This document shows, piece after piece, positions 6,262 to 12,946 of a DNA stretch of 15,274 nucleotides; the first letter of the stretch is position 1, and the number at the start of each line of letters is the position of its first letter. The translations under genes and the position numbers were made by a program. The stretch is taken from assembly GCA_001778355.1 (NCBI GenBank), contig MFGS01000026.1:1-15274 (forward strand), in the 5' to 3' direction. The stretch is from Candidatus Firestonebacteria bacterium RIFOXYA2_FULL_40_8. GTDB taxonomy: Bacteria; Oederibacteriota; D2-FULL-39-29. A model generated the notes under the pieces. That model had not been told where the DNA came from. It did not search any database and was given only the letters and a program-made list of their open reading frames with translations.

Positions 6262-6612
6262 TTATTCTTTTACAAGGTCTTCTTCCACTGTATCGTAAAC
6301 CAGAGGGGCGATGCTTATTTCAAACCATTCCTTAAACATGGCAAACGTACGATTCTTGGGCCAATCCTTCTCCTCCGTCCACCATGCTTCAAGTTCATCC
6401 TCAAATATCTCGGGAAATACCGCCTCTATATGATCATTTATCTCAGCAGGATCCAGATCAGGAATCAGGTAAACGGTTGTATCCATCTCCGTTTTGCTGA
6501 AGTTTTTTTGTTCTTTCGGGACGCCGTCGTCAATATTATTAGCCCAATCCCAGTAGGGTTTTAGCGGTTTTACTATTAAAGCGGTCCGGTTTAAAGATGG
6601 ATAGTCGTTCAT
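6262..6612 (-). CDS. Conserved hypothetical protein, small acidic, aromatic-rich
   Basis: 116 residues with no signal peptide or membrane segment. It opens with SLNRTALIVKPLKPYWDWAN, continues with a VYLIPDLD patch, then an acidic Trp-rich region (FEDELEAWW, KDWPKNRTF, FKEWFE) and ends in an acidic tail. The Asn-Arg-Thr-Ala opening and WP...R...F..WF pattern look like a family I have seen annotated only as hypothetical; I cannot name a domain or function. The start is firm: AGGGGAG lies about 4 nt before the ATG at 6612. Repeat element E begins just after the stop. It may share a transcript with the lipoprotein gene upstream, though 323 nt separate them. Confidence 0.75.
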   Translation of the reverse strand: MNDYPSLNRTALIVKPLKPYWDWANNIDDGVPKEQKNFSKTEMDTTVYLIPDLDPAEINDHIEAVFPEIFEDELEAWWTEEKDWPKNRTFAMFKEWFEISIAPLVYDTVEEDLVKE

Positions 6613-6844
6613 AATCTCCCCTATTGTATGGATTTTTCATTCGCAGCTGGTTATGCGCTTGCAAACTAAAGTATGTTAGAACGTTACCCTCCTGCGCCCG
6701 TGGCTACGGAGGACAAGCACGTTATCACGTTGCTCACGCTCTACACTAATGTAGTATTATTAAATATTAAAACAAAGACTTTGTCCTCCAAAAAACGTTG
6801 GCGGATTTCACTACTACTCAATATTCTTGTTTTTATCCGCCATC

Positions 6845-6916
6845 TGTCTTCCGGCTTCCTTCCTTGTCCCTTTCGCTCTTGCCAAGCCTCCAACCATCTA
6901 ACCATCTAACCCTCAA
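6845..6916. repeat. Degenerate 7/8-nt tandem repeat (tract F)
   Basis: Pyrimidine-rich units of the type TCTTCCG, CTTCCTT, CCTTGTC lead into CCAACCAT, CTAACCAT, CTAACCCT. The 20 nt at 6887-6906 equal 3738-3757 exactly. It lies just downstream of the lipoprotein gene (minus strand), as tract C lies just downstream of the PilZ gene, both in the same orientation relative to the gene. Confidence 0.55.
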
Positions 6917-6933
6917 CAAGTACTTCGTACTTG
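6917..6933 (-). terminator. Small hairpin directly after the lipoprotein stop codon
   Basis: CAAGTAC (6917-6923) and GTACTTG (6927-6933) form a perfect 7-bp stem with a 3-nt loop, beginning 2 nt after the stop at 6936. There is no T-run, so it is more likely a 3'-end stabiliser or weak pause site than a full intrinsic terminator. Confidence 0.35.
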
Positions 6934-6935
6934 CT

Positions 6936-7256
6936 TCACTGTACCGATATAGTTGTGGCTTTCCAGCTATTTTCCTTGTCTCTTTCACAGCCGACGGAGG
7001 CAAATATTTTCTCTTCTTTGCCGTTTGTTATAACCTTTACACCTATTTTTATTAAAGCTTCATTTCCCTGTATGACACTGGATTCTATTTTATCTATTTT
7101 AAAGGTCACGCCTTCTTTTACCAAATTCTTCTCGCAATACTCTTGTACTGCAGTAAGGGCGGCTTTCTTTGCGTCCGGTTTATCCGCGATTATCGAGCAG
7201 GAAACCAGCAGAAATACAGAGAACAAGACAGGCAGAAGATTACATATTTTTGTCAT
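6936..7256 (-). CDS. Small lipoprotein, function unknown
   Basis: 106 residues. Type II signal peptide: a short charged start, hydrophobic residues 6-18 and the lipobox LVSC with acceptor Cys20. The mature part, about 86 residues, has a helix (KKAALTAVQEYCEKN) followed by alternating strand-like segments (VTFKIDKIESSVIQ, EALIKIGVKVITNGKEEKIF), suggesting a small alpha+beta fold; two more Cys (about 41 and 90) could pair in the periplasm. It resembles many short periplasmic lipoproteins, but no named family is recognised. The start is supported by GGAGG 4 nt before the ATG. It lies after coaE on the same strand, across a heptad-repeat gap. Confidence 0.8.
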   Translation of the reverse strand: MTKICNLLPVLFSVFLLVSCSIIADKPDAKKAALTAVQEYCEKNLVKEGVTFKIDKIESSVIQGNEALIKIGVKVITNGKEEKIFASVGCERDKENSWKATTISVQ

Positions 7257-7277
7257 ACTACCTCCATCGTGCTGAAT

Positions 7278-7371
7278 AATTACAAATTACGAATGACAAA
7301 GGACAATATATCGGGATATTATTTAAATAATTCTACATTATATTGTAATTTGTAAATTGTACTTTGTCATT
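7278..7371. repeat. Inverted heptad-repeat element G
   Basis: Left units AATTACA, AATTACG, AATGACA, AAGGACA (7278-7305) and right units ATTGTAA, TTTGTAA, ATTGTAC, TTTGTCA (7342-7369) are each in perfect 7-nt phase and opposite in sense. AATGACAAAG (7292-7301) has an exact reverse complement at 7362-7371. The right arm contains the coaE stop codon. A short ATATC-GG-GATAT palindrome lies in the core. Confidence 0.65.
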
Positions 7372-7981
7372 TCTTTTGTATTTCTCTTATCACTTCCACC
7401 ATTTCTTTTACCGACTTTTTCAAGTCTGTCAAACTGCTGTCATTATAGATCACTACATCAGCTTTCTTTATTTTTTCTTTTAACGGAATCTGGGCTTTTA
7501 TTCTTCGCAGAGTATCGGTTTTGGTATGGCCTTTCTTTGTAAATCTTTTTATCTGGTTTTTCTTTGACGAAGCCACCACTGCGATAATATCCGCCATTTT
7601 CTCCATACCGGCTTCAAATAATAGAGGGGCTTCAAAAAGTACAATTTTTGATTTTTTCTTAAAGCCATTTATATCTTTTTTCATAGTCAAAATAATATCA
7701 GGGTGCGTTATATCCTGCAGTTGCTTACGTTTTGCGGGAGTATTAAATATTACTTTGGCCAGCAGTTTTCTGTCTATTTTACCGTCTTTTGCAAGAATAT
7801 CCCTGCCAAAAGCTTTTATTATCCGTTTATAGGCAGGCATTCCGGGTTTTACAATACGATGTGCTATTTCATCCGCACTTGTAAAATATTTAAAATACTT
7901 TTTAAGAAGAGCTACCACGGTACTTTTCCCGGTTGCCACCCCTCCGGTTATGCCTATAACTATATTTTTACTTGCACTCAC
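7367..7981 (-). CDS. coaE: Dephospho-CoA kinase
   Basis: Catalyses the last step of coenzyme A synthesis, ATP-dependent phosphorylation of the 3'-hydroxyl of dephospho-CoA, in the cytosol. The 204-residue length is normal. The P-loop GGVATGKS is at residues 13-20; the acceptor-side SADEIAH motif lies near 35-41, THPDI is present, and the LFEAPLLFE motif of CoaE follows. The start is GTG at 7981, giving MSASKNIVIGITGG; this start lies inside the end of polA, an overlap of 14 nt that points to translational coupling. polA-coaE neighbours are common in bacteria. The stop codon is inside repeat element G. Confidence 0.96.
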   Translation of the reverse strand: MSASKNIVIGITGGVATGKSTVVALLKKYFKYFTSADEIAHRIVKPGMPAYKRIIKAFGRDILAKDGKIDRKLLAKVIFNTPAKRKQLQDITHPDIILTMKKDINGFKKKSKIVLFEAPLLFEAGMEKMADIIAVVASSKKNQIKRFTKKGHTKTDTLRRIKAQIPLKEKIKKADVVIYNDSSLTDLKKSVKEMVEVIREIQKK

Positions 7982-10529
7982 ACCAGTTGTCCCCCGAATT
8001 TACATCCACTTTAACAGGCACTTTAAGTTTTACCACATTCTCCATCGTATCTTTTACAAGCTTTTTCAGGAGTTCTACATCTTTTTCCGGACATTCGAGA
8101 ATCAACTCGTCATGCACCTGCAGAAGAAGCCGTCCTTTAACTTCTTCTTTCTTCATTATACTGTATAAATTTACCATTGCAACTTTAATTATATCCGAGG
8201 CCGAACCCTGGATCGGAGCGTTTATAGCGACTCTTTCCGCAAACTCTCTTGTATTCTTATTATTACTTTCAATATCCGGAATATACCGTTTCCTGCCGAG
8301 AAGAGTTTCGATAAAACCGTTCTTTCTTGCTTTTTCCTTGGCGTCTTTCATAAATTTATCAACGCCGGGATAGTTTTTAAGATAACTGTCTATATATTTT
8401 TGCGCTTCTGTTCTGCTTATCTTTAACTGCTTCGCCAGTCCAAACGCCGAGATCCCGTAGATAATGCCGAAATTAACGGTTTTAGCAACACGTCTCTCGT
8501 CGCCGGTCACCGCTTCTTTTTCCATTTTAAATATTTCGGCTGCAGTACGGATGTGAACGTCTTCATTCTTTGCGAAAGCGTCTATTAAATTGGCGTCTCC
8601 GGAAAAATGCGCGAGTATCCTTAGTTCTATCTGGGAATAATCAGCTGAGATTATTTTCCAGCCTTTTTCGGAAGCCACGAACGCCCTTCTGATTTCTTTC
8701 CCTATCTCCGTTCTTACAGGAATGTTTTGTATATTCGGATTCAAACTTGACAAGCGTCCGGTTGCCGTCCCCGTCTGATCAAAGGAAGTGTGTATCTTAT
8801 TTTCTTTGTCCGCCAGGAGAGGCAAAGCATCTATGTAGGTATTTTTAAGTTTTGTCAGCTGTCTGTATTCCAGTAAAAATACCGGCAAGGGGGATTTTGC
8901 CGAGAGTTCTTCCAGAACTTCCACGTCCGTAGACGCACCCGTCTTGTTTTTTTTAATTACGGGAAGTTTAAGTTTTTCAAACAATATTTTACCGAGCTGC
9001 TGTGAAGAGTTAATATTAAACTCCTCCCCGGCCAGTCCGTAGATCTTTTTGACCAGGCCCTCGAGAGTTTTTTCCAGATCTCCTGACAACTTTTTCAGGT
9101 AAGGAATGTCAAGTTTGATCCCTGTTTTTTCCATAGAGGCAAGTACCGGCACCAGGGGCATTTCTATTTTTTCGAATAATTCCAGAAGTTTTTGATCCGC
9201 CAGTTCTTTCTTAAGAACTTCTTTTAAGGCCAGAAGAAAGCAAATCTCCTCTTTTTCCGCGGGGTTTTCCGATAAATATCTGAATATTATCTCGGCAGGG
9301 CCATAGCTGCCGCGGTCGGGATTTAAGAGATACGCTGCCAGCATGCAGTCAAAAACCTCTACTCCTTGCACCGGCCCGTCATACTCCCGGAGGAATTTCT
9401 TATAATCAAAGAAAGTAATAGCCAGATGTTTATCTGTAAAAAATGGCTCCGTTAAAGCTTTGTCAAGCTCGCAGCTGACCCCGGTTTTATCCGCAGAAGA
9501 AATAAGCAGGTTCCCGGATTCTATACCCGCCGCGGCAAATCCCAGTTTTTGTATTTTTTCAAATAATTCTTTAATTTCTTTTTTATCTGTAAGTTTTGTA
9601 ATATTTGACTTTGCTTTTTCTTCTTCCGTGAACAGGTCTATTTCACCGCTCCCGGACACTCCAAAGTCCAGCTTCTTAAACTCCTCACGGAGGGAGTTAA
9701 ATTCCAGCTCTGTGAGCCTGGCGATAACCGCTTTTGCATCCGGACTCTTCATTGCAAGATCTTCTATATTTATCTCAAGCGGCGGCTCTATAAGCGTTGC
9801 CAGCTGCCTGCTGAAAAAAGCGTCTTCTTTGCCTTTTTCAAGTTTTTCTTTTAATTTATCACTCTTCATCTTTTCAAGATTGGCATAAATGTCATCCAAC
9901 CCCTTAAATTCTTTAAGGAGTTCCGAAGCTGTCTTTTCGCCGATACCGTTTACTCCGGGAATATTATCGCTCGCATCCCCTAGCAGCGCAAGAAAATCTA
10001 TCATCTGCGGCGGCGCAATCCCGTATTTTTCTTTTACTTTTTTAATATCATAGATGTAATCTTCTTTATTCGCGCTCATTATCTGAACATTCTCGTTTAC
10101 AAGCTGGAGCAGATCTTTATCTCCGGTCAGGATTATTACATTCAGCCCCGCCTTTTCGCCTTTTTTGGCAAGATAGGTTATAATATCATCCGCCTCGTAC
10201 CCGGAAAGTTCAAAAGATGGCATATTAAACGCTCTTATAAGATCTTTTGTTACGGGCATCTGGAGAATTAAATCTTCCGGGGGAGGTTCTCTGTGGGCTT
10301 TATAATCCTTAAAGGCCTTATGCCTGAAGGTGGGACCTTTAGTATCAAAAGTAAAAGCCAGATACTCCGGCTTATATACTTTTATTATTCTAAATAAAAG
10401 ACGCGCAAACCCGAAGACTGCATTGGTTGGCGCGCCTTTTCCCGTTCGTAAATTTTTTATCGCATAATAACTGCGGTAGAGATAAGAATTACCGTCTATT
10501 AAAAAAAGTTTTTTCTTTTTCTCCGTCAT
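7968..10529 (-). CDS. polA: DNA polymerase I, proofreading domain degenerate
   Basis: 853 residues, close to Taq polymerase in length. Residues 1-290 are the 5'-3' nuclease: Asp12, EADD at 112-115, TGDKD at 135-139 and the helix-hairpin-helix GDASDNIPGVNGIG at 184-197. Residues about 305-450 correspond to the 3'-5' exonuclease fold, but the catalytic acids look lost: the DTE triad is GIE (335-337), the Asp of the second motif appears as Lys in FFDYK, and no YxxxD third motif is present. Residues about 455-853 are the polymerase: motif A SADYSQIELR with Asp630, motif B RVAKTVNFGIIYG from Arg679 to Gly692 with Phe687 (the residue that disfavours dideoxynucleotides), and motif C VHDE at 805-808. 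It fills gaps in repair and removes RNA primers. The ATG lies 22 nt after the dksA-like stop; the ribosome binding site is weak, so it may depend on upstream translation. Confidence 0.97.
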   Translation of the reverse strand: MTEKKKKLFLIDGNSYLYRSYYAIKNLRTGKGAPTNAVFGFARLLFRIIKVYKPEYLAFTFDTKGPTFRHKAFKDYKAHREPPPEDLILQMPVTKDLIRAFNMPSFELSGYEADDIITYLAKKGEKAGLNVIILTGDKDLLQLVNENVQIMSANKEDYIYDIKKVKEKYGIAPPQMIDFLALLGDASDNIPGVNGIGEKTASELLKEFKGLDDIYANLEKMKSDKLKEKLEKGKEDAFFSRQLATLIEPPLEINIEDLAMKSPDAKAVIARLTELEFNSLREEFKKLDFGVSGSGEIDLFTEEEKAKSNITKLTDKKEIKELFEKIQKLGFAAAGIESGNLLISSADKTGVSCELDKALTEPFFTDKHLAITFFDYKKFLREYDGPVQGVEVFDCMLAAYLLNPDRGSYGPAEIIFRYLSENPAEKEEICFLLALKEVLKKELADQKLLELFEKIEMPLVPVLASMEKTGIKLDIPYLKKLSGDLEKTLEGLVKKIYGLAGEEFNINSSQQLGKILFEKLKLPVIKKNKTGASTDVEVLEELSAKSPLPVFLLEYRQLTKLKNTYIDALPLLADKENKIHTSFDQTGTATGRLSSLNPNIQNIPVRTEIGKEIRRAFVASEKGWKIISADYSQIELRILAHFSGDANLIDAFAKNEDVHIRTAAEIFKMEKEAVTGDERRVAKTVNFGIIYGISAFGLAKQLKISRTEAQKYIDSYLKNYPGVDKFMKDAKEKARKNGFIETLLGRKRYIPDIESNNKNTREFAERVAINAPIQGSASDIIKVAMVNLYSIMKKEEVKGRLLLQVHDELILECPEKDVELLKKLVKDTMENVVKLKVPVKVDVNSGDNWCECK

Positions 10530-10551
10530 CTACCGGCCCCGCTTGCAGGGC

Positions 10552-11013
10552 TCAACCACCCTTTTTTGATTGACATGAGAAACAAAGCTTGGCCTGAGGT
10601 AAGACTTCCAGGCGGTCTTTGTTAATTTTCTTAAAACAGGTTTCACAGGCCCCGAACATTCCCTGACTTATTTTTTCAAGAGCGTAATCAATCTCTTCTA
10701 TCTGCCTTTTTTCGGTATCGCTTAAATTATGCAAAAATTCTGTATCGTACGTGTCGCTGGCAAGGTCTACGGAATCTTTCACTTCATTAAAATCTATTTT
10801 TTTACTGTCGTCAAGATTCTTGTTAAGCTCTTCGATAAACTCTTTCTTCTGGGAGAGAAGAAGCGCTTTATATATTTTCAGATCCTTAGACGGAATCTTC
10901 ACGGGTTTCGGAGGTTTTACCTGTGCAGCTTTTTTTATCTTTACGTCTTTTTTTGCCTTGACAATTTTTCCTTTCTTCGGCTTTCCCGCCGCTTTACTCT
11001 TCTTCTTCTTCAT
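10552..11013 (-). CDS. DksA/TraR-family zinc-finger protein with a Lys-rich N-terminal tail
   Basis: 153 residues from the ATG at 11013. The C-terminal C4 zinc finger is CxxC-x17-CxxC (Cys123, 126, 144, 147) with the standard RLEVLP between. The coiled-coil tip motif DxxDxA is kept (DSVDLA), the acidic site by which DksA acts in the RNA polymerase secondary channel, so a role in transcription-initiation control, perhaps with ppGpp, is plausible. The first 45 residues are a Lys/Pro/Ala-rich basic tail not found in E. coli DksA; it could bind nucleic acid. A longer TTG start at 11028 is rejected because that codon is part of the GAGGAG ribosome binding site of the ATG, 7 nt upstream of it. The start overlaps the end of the Cys-rich microprotein gene by 20 nt, and polA follows. 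Confidence 0.92.
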   Translation of the reverse strand: MKKKKSKAAGKPKKGKIVKAKKDVKIKKAAQVKPPKPVKIPSKDLKIYKALLLSQKKEFIEELNKNLDDSKKIDFNEVKDSVDLASDTYDTEFLHNLSDTEKRQIEEIDYALEKISQGMFGACETCFKKINKDRLEVLPQAKLCFSCQSKKGG

Positions 11014-11134
11014 TTGATATCTCCTCAAAATGACAATCTTCGAAATAAATACACTTTTTGCAGCAACCGTCCAATAAGGTTCCGGCTTCGCTGCAGTTTT
11101 CGTAGTACGGACATTCGTCGCAGCAGAATAACAA
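10994..11134 (-). CDS. Cys-rich 46-residue microprotein with a duplicated CC-x2-C-x5-C motif
   Basis: A small frame from TTG 11134 to TAA 10994. It has eight Cys in two copies with identical spacing: residues 4-14 (CCDECPYYENC) and 24-34 (CCKKCIYFEDC), both of the form CC-x2-C-x-aromatic-aromatic-E-x-C. An acidic tail (EEISNEEEE) follows. Such spacing suggests two metal-binding or iron-sulfur-like knuckles, or a disulfide-rich module; no named family is recognised. A GGAGG (11148-11144) lies 9 nt before the TTG. The 3' end overlaps the DksA/TraR gene by 20 nt in another frame, as in translationally coupled pairs, and that gene's ribosome binding site lies within this one. It lies downstream of the decarboxylase on the same strand. 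The TTG start is the best in-frame choice since a TGA occurs upstream. Confidence 0.7.
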   Translation of the reverse strand: MLFCCDECPYYENCSEAGTLLDGCCKKCIYFEDCHFEEISNEEEEE

Positions 11135-11215
11135 GATTGTAATCCTCCATTCTTGATAAATATTTCAGCCCGTTTCGGCCAAATTAAATCTTAGCCCTTC
11201 AACTTACCAAAATGA

Positions 11216-12751
11216 TTATCCTTTGTACCCTATTATTTTACTAACTTCAAGTATATTATTCGCTAATTCCGGCTCATGCTTTGTCTCATGAACGACCTTA
11301 ATAAAGTTGAGATTTTTGTCATCCTGGCCGTTAATAATAGTACCCATATCTTTTAAAAACACTAGATAATCATACACTTCTTTGGTAATTCTTTCGCCCG
11401 GCGCAAGTAGCGGTATTCCCGGAGGGGACGGGCAGACAACTTCGGCGCTTATCATCCCGATAGCTTCTTTAAAATGCACCTTTTTCGTAAGGGAAAATGA
11501 GGCATCCCTGGGTGTCAGGACCACTTCGGAGACAATATTCGGGAACTGGACGCTCCGTATGGCATTTACAATTTTTTCATTTTTAACATAATTTTTCTTA
11601 ATATCCTTAAGGGCATAGTTAAGCTTGTAGATATCATTTTTAGTGTTCCCTAGTGTAATAATGGCAAGAAGTCCGGTAGGCGTGGCAAATTCCACCTGAA
11701 TATTGAACTTCTTATTAAGAAGTTTCTGCACTTCATAACCGGTATCGCCTATTCCGGTAGCGTCAATATTAAGCTTGGTAACATCAAGACCGAAGATACC
11801 TTCCCGTCCGATAGCTTCCCGGCCAAAGCACTCTATGCCCTGAGCTTTTATTCCTTTACGGGCTTCTTCCGCAAGAGCAATGACTTTTGAAAGAATTTCC
11901 CTGCCCTGGGTCGCCATTTGCATCCGGGCAACATCAAGTGAAGCCATCAATATATATGAAGGCGAGGTAGTATGCAGAAGCTGCAGTATTCTTTTTAATT
12001 TCAGAAGGTCCATGCTTTTCCGCGCAAAAAGCATGGAAGCCTGGGTCATGCCGGATATAATTTTGTGACTGCTCTGGACACAGACATCCGCACCCGCTTC
12101 CATGGCTGAAGTCGGAAGGTCAGGGTGGAACTTAAGATGCGGGCCGTGAGCTTCGTCCACCATGATAATTTTATTGTGATTGTGCGCTATTCTCACAATT
12201 TCTCTTATATCTGTTGTTATTCCGTTGTAAGTCGGGTTGGTCACCAGTATAGCTTTCGCATCAGGGTGCTTATGTACTTTGTCCAGTACTTCCTCGGGAG
12301 TAATATTGGTTATAACCCCGAGTTCTTTATCAAACTTGGGATACATATAAATCGGTATGGCGCCGCTTAAGATAACCCCGGCAATCACGGATTTATGAGC
12401 GTTTCTCGGAATTATTATTTTATCACCCGGCATACAAGCAGCAAGTATCATTGCTTGATTGCCGATGGTCGTTCCGTTTACCAGTAAAAAGGAAAAGTCC
12501 GCCCCGTAAGCCTCCGCCGCGAGTTTTTGTGCTTCTTTAATTACTGTTTTAGGATCCTGCAGAGAATCCACTTCTTCGAGCAAGGTAAGATCAATGTCAA
12601 ATATTTTCGCGCCGACAAACTCCCTGAATTTTTTAGGAATACCGTCTCCGTGCTTATGCCCGGGCGTGTGAAATGATATTTTCTTTTTCTTTGCATAGTT
12701 AACAACCGCATCAAAAAGCGGTGTCTTTAACTGCCTCTCATAGAAATCCAT
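11216..12751 (-). CDS. Orn/Lys/Arg decarboxylase, PLP fold type I (SpeA/YaaO type)
   Basis: 511-residue cytosolic PLP enzyme that removes CO2 from arginine, lysine or ornithine to give agmatine, cadaverine or putrescine, the entry to polyamine synthesis. The N-terminus has FHTPGHK (27-33), the cofactor phosphate/ring region VNGTT (91-95), the PLP-nitrogen Asp in DEAHG (199-203) and the Schiff-base Lys230 in SSHK. The C-terminal domain has the family PSPPGIPLLAPGE loop. Length and the lack of an N-terminal wing domain match the Bacillus-type biosynthetic arginine decarboxylases rather than the long inducible enterobacterial CadA/AdiA forms; which amino acid is used cannot be fixed here. The ATG is preceded by AGGAG about 6 nt upstream, and a near-consensus promoter lies about 60 nt before that. 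It is first in the cluster leading to polA and coaE. Confidence 0.93.
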   Translation of the reverse strand: MDFYERQLKTPLFDAVVNYAKKKKISFHTPGHKHGDGIPKKFREFVGAKIFDIDLTLLEEVDSLQDPKTVIKEAQKLAAEAYGADFSFLLVNGTTIGNQAMILAACMPGDKIIIPRNAHKSVIAGVILSGAIPIYMYPKFDKELGVITNITPEEVLDKVHKHPDAKAILVTNPTYNGITTDIREIVRIAHNHNKIIMVDEAHGPHLKFHPDLPTSAMEAGADVCVQSSHKIISGMTQASMLFARKSMDLLKLKRILQLLHTTSPSYILMASLDVARMQMATQGREILSKVIALAEEARKGIKAQGIECFGREAIGREGIFGLDVTKLNIDATGIGDTGYEVQKLLNKKFNIQVEFATPTGLLAIITLGNTKNDIYKLNYALKDIKKNYVKNEKIVNAIRSVQFPNIVSEVVLTPRDASFSLTKKVHFKEAIGMISAEVVCPSPPGIPLLAPGERITKEVYDYLVFLKDMGTIINGQDDKNLNFIKVVHETKHEPELANNILEVSKIIGYKG

Positions 12752-12817
12752 TCTTACTCCTGCCCCGAAATTAAGGCGCCTGACAATATTTTTAAAAATT
12801 TGTTAACTTTGTAGTAA

Positions 12818-12845
12818 AGTATATCACTTTTCAGAACAATGTCAA
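12818..12845 (-). promoter_or_regulatory. Strong sigma70-type promoter of the decarboxylase-coaE cluster
   Basis: Minus strand: perfect -35 TTGACA (12845-12840), 16-nt spacer, -10 TATACT (12823-12818), five of six to consensus. Transcription would start near 12811, leaving an AT-rich leader of about 60 nt to the ATG at 12751. It is the best promoter in the window and could drive all five genes downstream to 7367. Confidence 0.75.
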
Positions 12846-12946
12846 TTACTTTTTCAAGTCAGGACATTTACCCTGTACCATTCCCATGAACCGTTCGTTA
12901 AAACTCAGGTACATGGCTAAAAGCTTCGCTCGGCGCAGGTTTGGGA
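12846..12946 (-). other. Gap after tonB with imperfect palindrome, possible insertion-sequence remnant
   Basis: Between the tonB stop and the decarboxylase promoter lies an imperfect palindrome (CCATGTACC pairing with GGTTCATGG) and a second inverted pair TGTACC/GGTACA. These short words resemble ends of IS481/IS21-type elements, by impression only. A 22-codon frame (ATG 12914 to TAA 12846, ending GKCPDLKK) crosses it with no ribosome binding site; it is open further upstream into the tonB end. Confidence 0.3.

Larger units (their letters stand above)
6613..6935. other. Gene-free gap with inverted repeat and degenerate tandem repeats
   Basis: No frame here has a ribosome binding site with protein-like sequence. 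The gap holds an inverted pair GGAGGACAA (6708-6716) and TTGTCCTCC (6781-6789), each with AACGTT farther out (6690s and about 6795-6800). Between them lies a CTACA...TGTAG hairpin. Then comes repeat tract F (6845-6916), and last a short hairpin next to the lipoprotein stop. The first part looks like a decayed palindromic element. Confidence 0.5.

Noticed and set aside
6673..6909. 78-codon plus-strand frame in the 323-nt gap
   Set aside because: No ribosome binding site; the second half is repeat tract F translated.
9460..9888. 142-codon plus-strand open frame
   Set aside because: It is antisense to polA, Ser/Phe-rich as expected for the reverse of a Lys/Glu-rich gene, and has no ribosome binding site.
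11014..11028. Longer TTG start for the DksA/TraR gene
   Set aside because: The codon is part of the GAGGAG ribosome binding site of the ATG at 11013.
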